From assembly GCA_028726925.1 (NCBI GenBank), contig JAQYPI010000091.1:1-8535 (forward strand): DNA of 8,535 nt, in the 5' to 3' direction. Source of the stretch: Caryophanales bacterium. Lineage in GTDB: Bacteria; Bacillota_I; Bacilli_A; RFN20; CAG-826. Positions 1-5,711 of this stretch are shown here, one piece after another (position 1 is the stretch's first letter; every line of letters begins with the position of its first letter). The notes beneath the pieces were generated by a model. It saw nothing but the letters and a program-made list of their open reading frames with translations. It did no database searches and was not told the DNA's origin. Made by a program: the position numbers and the translations under genes.

Positions 1-1
1 C

Positions 2-892
2 ATGGCCGCCGGCGTCCCCATCAAGGGCATCGTCTCCGGCATCGCGATGGGCCTCATCACGAGCGGCCCGCTTGACGGCAACCACCCCTACACCATCCTG
101 ACCGACATCCAAGGCCTCGAGGACCACTTCGGCGACATGGACTTCAAGTGCGCTGGCACCGCGAAAGGCCTCACCGCCCTCCAGATGGACATCAAGATCC
201 ACGGCGTCACCCGCGAAGTCCTCTCTGAGGCGCTCGCCCAAGCCAATCGCGCCCGCGCCGAAATCCGCGCCAAGATCGCGGAATGCATCCCCGAACCGCG
301 CAAGGAAGTCTCGGAGTACGCTCCCAAGATGGTCACCTTCAAGATCCCGACGGACAAGATCCGCGATGTCATCGGCAAAGGCGGCGAAACGATCCAAGGC
401 ATGGTCCGCGAATGCGGCGGCGCCGCGATCGACGTCGAGGACGATGGCACCATCACGATCTATCACAGCGACCGCGCGATGATCGAGAAAGCCAAAGCCA
501 TGATCGACGAGATCACCCGCGAAGCCCGCGTCGGCGAAATCTTCGAGGGCAAGGTCACCCGCGTCGAGGATTACGGCGCGTTCGTCAACCTCTTCGGCGA
601 CACCGACGGCCTCTGCCACGTCTCCCGTCTCAAGTGGGATTACGTCGATAACGCCTCGAGCATCGTCAAGGTCGGCGATTCCCTCAAAGTCGTCGTCATT
701 GGCCTCGACGAGAAGGGCAAAGTCAAGGTGAGCCACCGCGAATTCGAGGAAAAGCCCGAAGGCTACGTCGAGCGTCCCGAACGCGAATCCCGCCCCAAGG
801 GACATAACGGATTCCAGGGCAAAGGGAACCGCGATTCCCACGGACCGCGTGGAAACTCAAATGGTCCTCGTGGCCCCAAGAAAGACCGCTAA
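2..892 (+). CDS. pnp: Polyribonucleotide nucleotidyltransferase (PNPase), C-terminal part
   Basis: 3'-to-5' phosphorolytic exoribonuclease of the cytoplasm that degrades RNA to nucleoside diphosphates. The 296 visible residues hold the end of the second RNase PH domain (to about residue 92), with the catalytic segment at 38-49, where D41, D47 and K49 match the metal and catalytic residues of known PNPases. Next comes a KH domain (about 109-172) with the GKGG loop at 125-128, then an S1 domain (about 177-246). The last 45 residues form a basic tail rich in Gly, Arg, Asn and Pro, probably disordered and RNA-binding. PNPases are about 700 residues, so roughly the first 400 lie left of the window; the Met codon at base 2 is internal and is not a start. 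The gene stops with TAA and is followed within 5 bases by a hairpin terminator. Identity is very secure. Confidence 0.97.
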   Translation: MAAGVPIKGIVSGIAMGLITSGPLDGNHPYTILTDIQGLEDHFGDMDFKCAGTAKGLTALQMDIKIHGVTREVLSEALAQANRARAEIRAKIAECIPEPRKEVSEYAPKMVTFKIPTDKIRDVIGKGGETIQGMVRECGGAAIDVEDDGTITIYHSDRAMIEKAKAMIDEITREARVGEIFEGKVTRVEDYGAFVNLFGDTDGLCHVSRLKWDYVDNASSIVKVGDSLKVVVIGLDEKGKVKVSHREFEEKPEGYVERPERESRPKGHNGFQGKGNRDSHGPRGNSNGPRGPKKDR

Positions 893-896
893 AACG

Positions 897-920
897 AAAG
901 GCAGCCACCCGGCTGCCTTT
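897..920. terminator. Bidirectional intrinsic terminator between pnp and the convergent methyltransferase gene
   Basis: A perfect 10-bp stem (AAAGGCAGCC at 897-906, GGCTGCCTTT at 911-920) closes a 4-base ACCC loop. On the plus strand it is followed by CTTTAT and on the minus strand by CGTTTTA, so it can end transcripts from both sides. It sits 4 bases after the pnp stop and 2 bases beyond the stop codon (925-923) of the minus-strand gene, which is the expected place for a terminator shared by convergent genes. Confidence 0.88.
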
Positions 921-922
921 CT

Positions 923-1951
923 TTATGCTTTGCTGAGCAACGCTCGAAGCGAAGCATTGTCCTTTTGGGCCGATTTCCTTTCTTCAAGTGGCAATCGCGC
1001 GCACTTTTCAAGGATTTCACCCCATTCTGGCATTTCCTGAACGAGGGATTCAAGGGGTTCACCGAGCTCCAAAAGCAAGAGGAATCGGGCAAAAACAAGG
1101 CGTATCGTATCCTCGATCCAATAGGAAACCGGACAAGTAGATGGCTCGATTTTCACGAGCTTTTCGTATAGAGGTAAACCGTCTTCGACATCGTGCCAAA
1201 GATCGGCGAACACGAAATCAAACGGCCCATCCTCCAGGTAATCCAAAGCGTCCTTCTTTAGGATGCGGATTTTGTCTTTCCGCGGGAAACGGGGAAGGAG
1301 ATGAGTTTGGAACAAAGCGATGATCGCGGGGTCTTTCTCGAAGACGACGACTTCGGAGACCTCCTCCTTCTGACTCGCGGCGAAGGCAAAATAGCCAAGG
1401 CCTAGGCCGAGGACGGCGACTCTGCCGAAGGCCTTGCCAAGCGGTTCCTCCATCGTCTCGATCTCGTGGGGGACGAGGCTCATCCACGTCCGCCCGGCTT
1501 TTTGGATGCATGGGAAGCGGAAGGAATGAGAAAAATACCCTAGGGGCGAGATGTCCTTGCCTTCGCCGAGGCTGGTTTTGTCTGCGCTTGCGAACAGGGC
1601 GTGGGCCTCAATGGTCTCGAAGCCGAAGGAAACGTCATCGACACGCACCCCATCCAAGGCGGAAAGCAAGCGGAAATACGGCTCGTTTTCGTAGATTGCC
1701 GGGTCTTTTTCCTCGATCAGGAAAAACCCTTCTCGCTCCAGGGCCTTCCCTAGGCGAGCGGTCTTTCCGTCGGCGAATTCGGCCAAGGAAGAAAGGAGAG
1801 TTTTCGAATAATCTCCGCCTCGGGAAGCGAGGATATCCCCCATGTCGAGGGACAGGGGGAAGAGGATCTCGTTTTCGAATCGATCGGCGAGGGCGCTGCG
1901 CTCAACGTTTCGTTTCAACGCGCGCTCCTCGGCTTGGGTTAGATGCTTCAC
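923..1951 (-). CDS. Spermidine-synthase-like class I SAM-dependent methyltransferase, substrate unknown
   Basis: A 342-residue protein with a Rossmann methyltransferase domain in its second half. Motif I is VAVLGLGLGY (178-187), which should bind S-adenosylmethionine; the acidic end of strand 2 is in VVVFEKD (201-207, E205); KKDALDYLED (232-241) and FDFVFADLWHD (244-254) follow. The pattern is that of spermidine synthase and its relatives, but the polyamine-site residues are not evident and no polyamine gene is nearby. The N-terminal 165 residues match no domain I recognise; the PHEIETMEEP segment (161-170) just before motif I looks family-specific. No signal peptide or membrane segment is seen. 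The start is GTG at 1951: an in-frame TAA lies only 9 bases upstream and no other start codon fits between. There is no Shine-Dalgarno sequence, in keeping with a leaderless mRNA. The gene is alone on its strand, convergent with pnp and divergent from the glp-like operon. Aminopropyltransferase activity is a less likely alternative. Confidence 0.85.
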   Translation of the reverse strand: MKHLTQAEERALKRNVERSALADRFENEILFPLSLDMGDILASRGGDYSKTLLSSLAEFADGKTARLGKALEREGFFLIEEKDPAIYENEPYFRLLSALDGVRVDDVSFGFETIEAHALFASADKTSLGEGKDISPLGYFSHSFRFPCIQKAGRTWMSLVPHEIETMEEPLGKAFGRVAVLGLGLGYFAFAASQKEEVSEVVVFEKDPAIIALFQTHLLPRFPRKDKIRILKKDALDYLEDGPFDFVFADLWHDVEDGLPLYEKLVKIEPSTCPVSYWIEDTIRLVFARFLLLLELGEPLESLVQEMPEWGEILEKCARLPLEERKSAQKDNASLRALLSKA

Positions 1952-1957
1952 GGAGCA

Positions 1958-1987
1958 AGTTTAGGCCGAGGGAAAGAACCCCGTCAA
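1958..1987 (-). promoter_or_regulatory. Predicted promoter of the methyltransferase gene
   Basis: Read on the minus strand: TTGACG (-35, bases 1987-1982), an 18-base spacer, and TAAACT (-10, bases 1963-1958). This is five of six and four of six matches to the housekeeping consensus. The usual 6-7 base distance from the -10 puts the transcript start on or next to the GTG start codon at 1951, which would make the mRNA leaderless and would explain the missing Shine-Dalgarno sequence. Prediction from pattern only. Confidence 0.5.
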
Positions 1988-2014
1988 GGAAAGCGAGCGC
2001 CTTTTGAGACCGAT

Positions 2015-2036
2015 TTCCTTTCACGAAAGAAAGGAA
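2015..2036. promoter_or_regulatory. Perfect inverted repeat over the glp-like promoter, candidate operator
   Basis: TTCCTTTC (2015-2022) and GAAAGGAA (2029-2036) are exact reverse complements separated by ACGAAA. The dyad covers the -35 hexamer and the first part of the spacer of the promoter at 2020-2048 and lies upstream of the predicted transcript start, so it would act as DNA rather than as an RNA hairpin. Its position fits a repressor operator controlling the downstream operon. The binding protein is not identifiable from this window. Confidence 0.45.
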
Positions 2037-2048
2037 TATGCCTATAAT
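2020..2048 (+). promoter_or_regulatory. Predicted promoter of the glp-like operon
   Basis: TTCACG (-35, 2020-2025; four of six consensus bases), a 17-base spacer and a perfect TATAAT (-10, 2043-2048). Transcription would start near 2055, about 3 bases before the ATG at 2058, giving a leaderless or nearly leaderless mRNA. It is the only clear promoter seen ahead of the five genes that follow. Confidence 0.65.
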
Positions 2049-2057
2049 GAAAGCACC

Positions 2058-3488
2058 ATGAAAGACATTATCGTTGTCGGCGGTGGCGTTATTGGCGCTT
2101 TCATCGCTCGTTACCTATCCCAATATGAGGCTAGCGTTCTCGTCCTCGAAAAAGAAAATGACGTCGGCGACGTCACCTCGATGGCCAACAGCGCCATCGT
2201 CCACTCCGGGGATGACCCGGTCCCGGGAACCTTGAAAGCCAAATTCAACGTCCTCGGGAACGCCATGTTCGACCAAGTGAGCAAGGAACTCGACGTTTCC
2301 TTTGCCCGCGTCGGTTCGATGAACCTCGCCTTCGACGAGGCCCAGCTCCCCTTGCTTGAGGAACTTCGGGACCGCGCGGAGAAAAACGGCGTGCCTTACC
2401 AAATGCTCGGCAAGGAAGAAATCCTGCGCCTCGAGCCCAATGTCTCCCCGACCGTCGTCGCCGGCATCCTTTGCCCGACCGCCGGCATCGTGAACCCCTT
2501 CACCTTGACCGCCCACGCGATGGAAAACGCCTGCGATAACGGCGTCGAGCTCCATTTGAACGAACCGGTCCTCGGCATCGAGCGCCAAGGGGACCATTTC
2601 CTCGTCGAGACCCCGATAGAGCAGTATTGCTGCCGCATGGTCATCAACGCCGCGGGCCTCGCTTCGGCGAAAGTCGCCGCGATGATCGAGCCGATCGATT
2701 GGACGATTACCCCCCGGAAAGGGGAATATTACGTCCTCGACCATTTTGGGCCGGGCCTCGTGAAACATGTCCTCTTCCCCCTCCCGACCAAGAAAGGCAA
2801 AGGGGTCCTCGTCACGATGACCACCTCCATGAATTATCTTGTCGGCCCTTCGAGCGAATTCGTCCAAAGCGAGGAGGATTTCGCGACCGACACCCTTACC
2901 CTGAACGAGGTGCGCGCCCAAGCCAAAGCGATGGTCCCGGGCATCCCCTTCTCCCAGCAGATCCGCGTTTTCGCGGGGCTCCGCTCGACGCCGTCCACGA
3001 AGGATTTCATCATCGAGAGCAGCAAAACCTATAAGGAATTCATCAACGTCGCGGGCATCGAATCCCCTGGCCTCGCAAGCGCCCCTGCCATCGGCAAGCA
3101 CGTCGCTGAGGAAATGGCGGCCAAGATCCTCGGGCTCAAGAAAAAGGAATCGTGGAACCCTTGCATCCGTCCTTATGTCCACCTGCAACTCATGACTCAG
3201 GCGAAGAAGAACGAACTCATCCACGCGGATCCTTCCTTCGGGGATATGGTTTGCAATTGCGAGAAAGTGAGCGTCGGGGAAATCAACGACGCCCTCAACC
3301 GTTCTGTCCCGTGTCTCACCATCAAGGCCGTCAAAAAACGCACGCGCGCCGGCTTTGGCAAATGCCAAGGCGGCTTCTGCCAGCCTAGGGTGTTGCTCTT
3401 GCTAGCCAAGCGATATGGCATCTCGCCCCTAGAAGTCCTTTATGGGCGCGGTGATTCCCAAGTTCTCGAAGAGGAGGTCAAGAAATGA
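2058..3488 (+). CDS. glpA: GlpA-like FAD-dependent glycerol-3-phosphate dehydrogenase with C-terminal BFD-type [2Fe-2S] domain
   Basis: A 476-residue cytoplasmic flavoprotein of the DAO / GlpA family, which oxidises sn-glycerol 3-phosphate to dihydroxyacetone phosphate. The N-terminal FAD motif IVVGGGVIG (5-13) is followed by the ribose-binding acidic residue E31, the SAIVHSGDD segment (45-53), the substrate-side GLRST (307-311) and a final FAD-contact region GIESPGLASAPAIG (333-346). A BFD-like [2Fe-2S] domain covers about 395-465 with cysteines C399, C401, C436 and C441 (CNC and KCQGGFC). This combination of DAO fold and C-terminal BFD domain is typical of GlpA-type subunits. The ATG at 2058 is chosen because it directly precedes the FAD motif; an earlier in-frame ATG at 2004 lies upstream of the predicted promoter and would add 18 unconserved residues. 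The stop overlaps the next start by 4 bases (ATGA). Substrate is inferred; L-2-hydroxyglutarate or another 2-hydroxyacid or amine substrate is possible. Confidence 0.85.
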   Translation: MKDIIVVGGGVIGAFIARYLSQYEASVLVLEKENDVGDVTSMANSAIVHSGDDPVPGTLKAKFNVLGNAMFDQVSKELDVSFARVGSMNLAFDEAQLPLLEELRDRAEKNGVPYQMLGKEEILRLEPNVSPTVVAGILCPTAGIVNPFTLTAHAMENACDNGVELHLNEPVLGIERQGDHFLVETPIEQYCCRMVINAAGLASAKVAAMIEPIDWTITPRKGEYYVLDHFGPGLVKHVLFPLPTKKGKGVLVTMTTSMNYLVGPSSEFVQSEEDFATDTLTLNEVRAQAKAMVPGIPFSQQIRVFAGLRSTPSTKDFIIESSKTYKEFINVAGIESPGLASAPAIGKHVAEEMAAKILGLKKKESWNPCIRPYVHLQLMTQAKKNELIHADPSFGDMVCNCEKVSVGEINDALNRSVPCLTIKAVKKRTRAGFGKCQGGFCQPRVLLLLAKRYGISPLEVLYGRGDSQVLEEEVKK

Positions 3489-4750
3489 AACACGTCGATC
3501 TCGTGATCGTCGGCGGCGGGTCCGCCGGCATGGCGGCCGCCGTGAGCGCCTATGACGCCGGCGTCCAAGACATCCTCCTCCTTGAAAGGAGCCCATATCT
3601 AGGGGGCATCCTCAACCAATGCATCCATAACGGCTTCGGCCTCCACGAATTCAAGGAAGAGCTGACGGGCCCGGAATTCCTGACCCGTTTCGTCCATCAG
3701 GTCGAGGAACGCCACATCCATTACGAAACGAAGGCGAGCGTCCTCTCCATCAAGAAAAGCAAGATCGTGACTTACGTTTCCCCGAAAGGGAGCTTCGAAG
3801 TCCAGGCCAAGGCGATCGTCGTCGCGACGGGCTGCTACGAACGCAGCGCCGGGGCGATCTCGATGCCGGGGGAACGCCCGGCCGGCGTCATCACCGCGGG
3901 CCAGGCCCAGCTTTATCTCAATCAATACGGTTATCTCGTCGGGAAGAGGGTGTTCATCCTCGGCTCGGGCGACATCGGTCTCATCATGGCCCGCCGCATG
4001 ACCCTCGAAGGGGCGAAGGTCCTCGGGGTCGCCGAGCTGATGCCCTATTCCAACGGGCTCAACCGAAACATCCAGCAGTGCTTGAAGGATTTCGACATCC
4101 CCCTCTACCTTTCCCACACCGTCACCAACGTCATCGGAAAAGGGAAACTCGAGGCGATTGAAATCTCCCAAGTCGACGAGAAGAAGAACCCCATTCCCGG
4201 CACCGAGAAACGGTTCGAAGTCGACACCCTCATGCTCTCGATCGGCCTCATCCCGAACTGCGCTTTGCTCGATAAGGCGGGCGCCAAAATCGGTCCTGCC
4301 CGCGGGGCGGAGGTCGACGATGCCCTCATGACGTCGATCCCTGGGATCTTCACCTGCGGCAACGTCCTCCACGTCCACGACCTCGTCGATTACGTCGTCG
4401 AGGAAGGGAAGGTCGCCGGCAAGAACGCCGCCGCCTATATCCTCGGCACGCTCGAGGAAGGGGCAAAGGTCCCCACGAAGGCGGGGAATGGCATCGGTTA
4501 CGTCGTCCCCGGAAGCGTGGCTCTCGGGGAAGAAGGAGGCGTCTCCTTGAAATTCCGTTGCCGCGCTCCGTCGAAGAACGTCTATCTCATCGTCAAGCAA
4601 GGTGAAAAAGTCATTAAAAAACTCTATAAACTCGCAATGATTCCGAGTGAAATGGAAATCATCAAGATTCCTAGAAAAGCACTGGAAAATTCCCAAGAAC
4701 CCTTGGAGGTCTCTCTGGTTGCAAAGGAGGATGCCGCCCATGTCCGTTGA
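3485..4750 (+). CDS. FAD/NAD(P)-binding oxidoreductase, partner subunit of the GlpA-like dehydrogenase
   Basis: A 421-residue two-dinucleotide-domain flavoprotein. The FAD motif IVGGGSAG is at 8-15 with E34 ending strand 2. A conserved GGILNQCIHNGFG segment (40-52) may be redox-related through C46. VVATGCYER (112-120) is the ATG motif, ILGSGDIG (158-165) the second dinucleotide-binding motif, and CGNVLHVHDLVDY (291-303) the C-terminal FAD signature. About 90 further residues (330-421) form an extra domain rich in predicted beta strands. The fold resembles the pyridine-nucleotide-disulfide oxidoreductases and the FAD subunits of opine and sarcosine oxidases; it takes the place of GlpB in this type of operon. 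A strong Shine-Dalgarno GAGGAGG (3471-3477) lies 7 bases before ATG, and the start overlaps the previous stop, so translation is probably coupled. It likely carries electrons between the GlpA-like subunit and NAD(P) or another carrier (inference). The last 45 codons are AT-rich and use codons rare in the rest of the gene. Confidence 0.85.
   Translation: MKHVDLVIVGGGSAGMAAAVSAYDAGVQDILLLERSPYLGGILNQCIHNGFGLHEFKEELTGPEFLTRFVHQVEERHIHYETKASVLSIKKSKIVTYVSPKGSFEVQAKAIVVATGCYERSAGAISMPGERPAGVITAGQAQLYLNQYGYLVGKRVFILGSGDIGLIMARRMTLEGAKVLGVAELMPYSNGLNRNIQQCLKDFDIPLYLSHTVTNVIGKGKLEAIEISQVDEKKNPIPGTEKRFEVDTLMLSIGLIPNCALLDKAGAKIGPARGAEVDDALMTSIPGIFTCGNVLHVHDLVDYVVEEGKVAGKNAAAYILGTLEEGAKVPTKAGNGIGYVVPGSVALGEEGGVSLKFRCRAPSKNVYLIVKQGEKVIKKLYKLAMIPSEMEIIKIPRKALENSQEPLEVSLVAKEDAAHVR
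4723..4730 (+). promoter_or_regulatory. Ribosome binding site that decides the DUF1667 gene start
   Basis: AAAGGAGG is a near-perfect Shine-Dalgarno sequence inside the end of the upstream coding region. An ATG at 4731 touches it directly and is too close to be used; the in-frame ATG at 4740 lies 9 bases away and is therefore the likely start. Confidence 0.8.
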
Positions 4751-5087
4751 ACTCACTTGCATCGTCTGCCCCCGGGGATGCCACCTCGTCGTGCATGATG
4801 ATTTGACCGTCGAGGGGAATTCCTGCCCCCGCGGCGCAGCCTATGGCAAACAAGAGGTCCTCGATCCCCGTCGGACCGTCACCTCGACCGTTCCCTCGAA
4901 TTCCGTTTCGTTCAAGGTGTGCCCGGTCAAGACGAAAGACCCGGTCCCGAAGGCCAAGATGGCCGAAGTCATGGCTGCCATCAACGCCGTCCGCGCCACG
5001 GTTCCCGTTCACGTTGGAGACGTTTTGATTCACGACGTCGCCGGCACGGGCGTCGATGTCGTCGCCACCCGCGATCTCCTCGAATAA
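4740..5087 (+). CDS. DUF1667 family small Cys-rich protein
   Basis: A 115-residue soluble protein. The N-terminus has a Cys cluster typical of metal or iron-sulphur binding: C7, C10 and C14 (CIVCPRGC) and C29 in SCPRG, with a further C61 in KVCPVK. The rest (about 55-115) is a small alpha/beta region with VHVGDVLIHDVAGTGVDVV near the end. The length and the CxxCPxGC pattern match the DUF1667 family, which is regularly encoded directly after GlpA-like and FAD oxidoreductase genes, as in Thermotoga glycerol loci. It overlaps the preceding gene by 11 bases in another frame, so it is translationally coupled and probably a stoichiometric partner. No biochemical role is established to my knowledge; an electron-transfer or cluster-bearing subunit replacing GlpC is inference. 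No membrane segment is present. Confidence 0.85.
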   Translation: MSVELTCIVCPRGCHLVVHDDLTVEGNSCPRGAAYGKQEVLDPRRTVTSTVPSNSVSFKVCPVKTKDPVPKAKMAEVMAAINAVRATVPVHVGDVLIHDVAGTGVDVVATRDLLE

Positions 5088-5099
5088 CCATCATTACCG

Positions 5100-5105
5100 A
5101 AAGGA
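5100..5105 (+). promoter_or_regulatory. Ribosome binding site supporting a TTG start for the phosphodiesterase
   Basis: AAAGGA lies 7 bases before the TTG at 5113. The same context, GAAAGGAAAC, precedes the RNase J gene start at 5712. An upstream in-frame ATG at 5056 lies inside the previous gene, has no such site, and would add 19 residues before the conserved metallophosphatase N-terminus. Confidence 0.75.
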
Positions 5106-5112
5106 AACCCGC

Positions 5113-5658
5113 TTGCGCGTTTTACTCATCAGCGACACCCACGGCCGCCTCGAGGCCGTCAAGAAACTGGATCGGCTTTTCCAGTCTTTTGGGCCGGACC
5201 AGATCGTCTTCTTGGGCGATGCGCTCAACAACGGGCCGCGCAACGGAGTCCCCATCGATTACGACCCGATGGCCTGCGCCCAGATCCTTAACAAATGGTC
5301 GCGCAAAATCGTCGCGGTCCGCGGGAATTGCGATTCGCGCGTCGACCAGACCCTGCTCCATTTCGACATCTCCGAGGACTCCAAAGTCATCTACATCAAC
5401 GGCTTCCGCTGCGACCTCATCCACGGGGATTTGCTCTCGAGCGACCTGCTCGAGGTCGAGCGAGGGGACATCCTCATGTTCGGCCACACGCACGTTCCGA
5501 TGTTGAAGAAGATGGACGGCGTGGTATATTTCAACCCCGGGTCCCCCTCGTTCCCCAAAAACGGCAACCCCCCGACCTATGGGGTGATCGAGGGGCTTCA
5601 CCTCGAAATCCGGAAGCTCGATGACGACTTGCCCATCTGCTCCCTCGACCTTTATTGA
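5113..5658 (+). CDS. yfcE: YfcE-family metallophosphodiesterase
   Basis: A 181-residue calcineurin-like metallophosphoesterase of the YfcE / MJ0936 type, which hydrolyses phosphodiester bonds with two divalent metals, usually Mn. All signature blocks are present in order: SDTHG (7-11, ligands D8 and H10), LGDALN (34-39, D36), RGNCD (70-74, N72 general metal ligand and D74), IHGD (103-106, H104) and GHTH (124-127, H125 and H127). Length fits the family (about 160-185 residues). Translation is assigned to TTG at 5113, which gives the family-typical start just before the first strand. The gene follows the DUF1667 gene by 25 bases and precedes the RNase J-like gene by 53 bases, with no terminator visible on either side. 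The natural substrate of these enzymes is generally not known, and the link to glycerol metabolism or RNA turnover is not evident from the sequence. Confidence 0.92.
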   Translation: MRVLLISDTHGRLEAVKKLDRLFQSFGPDQIVFLGDALNNGPRNGVPIDYDPMACAQILNKWSRKIVAVRGNCDSRVDQTLLHFDISEDSKVIYINGFRCDLIHGDLLSSDLLEVERGDILMFGHTHVPMLKKMDGVVYFNPGSPSFPKNGNPPTYGVIEGLHLEIRKLDDDLPICSLDLY

Positions 5659-5699
5659 TTCTACCCGCAAACACCCCGAGCCATGCTTTGCCATGGCGG

Positions 5700-5705
5700 A
5701 AAGGA
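5700..5705 (+). promoter_or_regulatory. Ribosome binding site that decides the RNase J-like gene start
   Basis: AAAGGA sits 6 bases before the ATG at 5712. The longer reading from ATG 5655 overlaps the phosphodiesterase stop and would add 19 residues ahead of the conserved KIYALGGL strand, so 5712 is preferred. Confidence 0.8.
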
Positions 5706-5711
5706 AACACC

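Noticed and set aside
2004..2057. ATG at 2004 as the start of the GlpA-like gene
   Set aside because: It would put the promoter -35, -10 and the inverted repeat inside the coding region and add 18 residues that do not belong to the FAD fold.
2115..3368. Long minus-strand open frame (417 codons) opposite the GlpA-like gene
   Set aside because: Its translation is rich in Asp, Glu, Arg and Gly with no recognisable motif; it is the antisense shadow of a GC-rich gene with C-ending codons. The plus strand carries clear FAD and Fe-S motifs.
4619..4630. TATAAA in the AT-rich tail of the second flavoprotein as an internal promoter
   Set aside because: No acceptable -35 hexamer at the right distance; the downstream gene is already well placed for translational coupling.
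3599..4762. Long minus-strand open frame (387 codons) opposite the second flavoprotein
   Set aside because: Same low-information Asp/Glu/Arg/Val composition, no ribosome binding site, and the plus strand is clearly coding.
5680..5697. 6-bp hairpin (GCCATG-N6-CATGGC) just before the RNase J-like ribosome binding site
   Set aside because: Short, no T-run, and such a palindrome arises easily by chance; not enough to call a terminator or regulatory structure.
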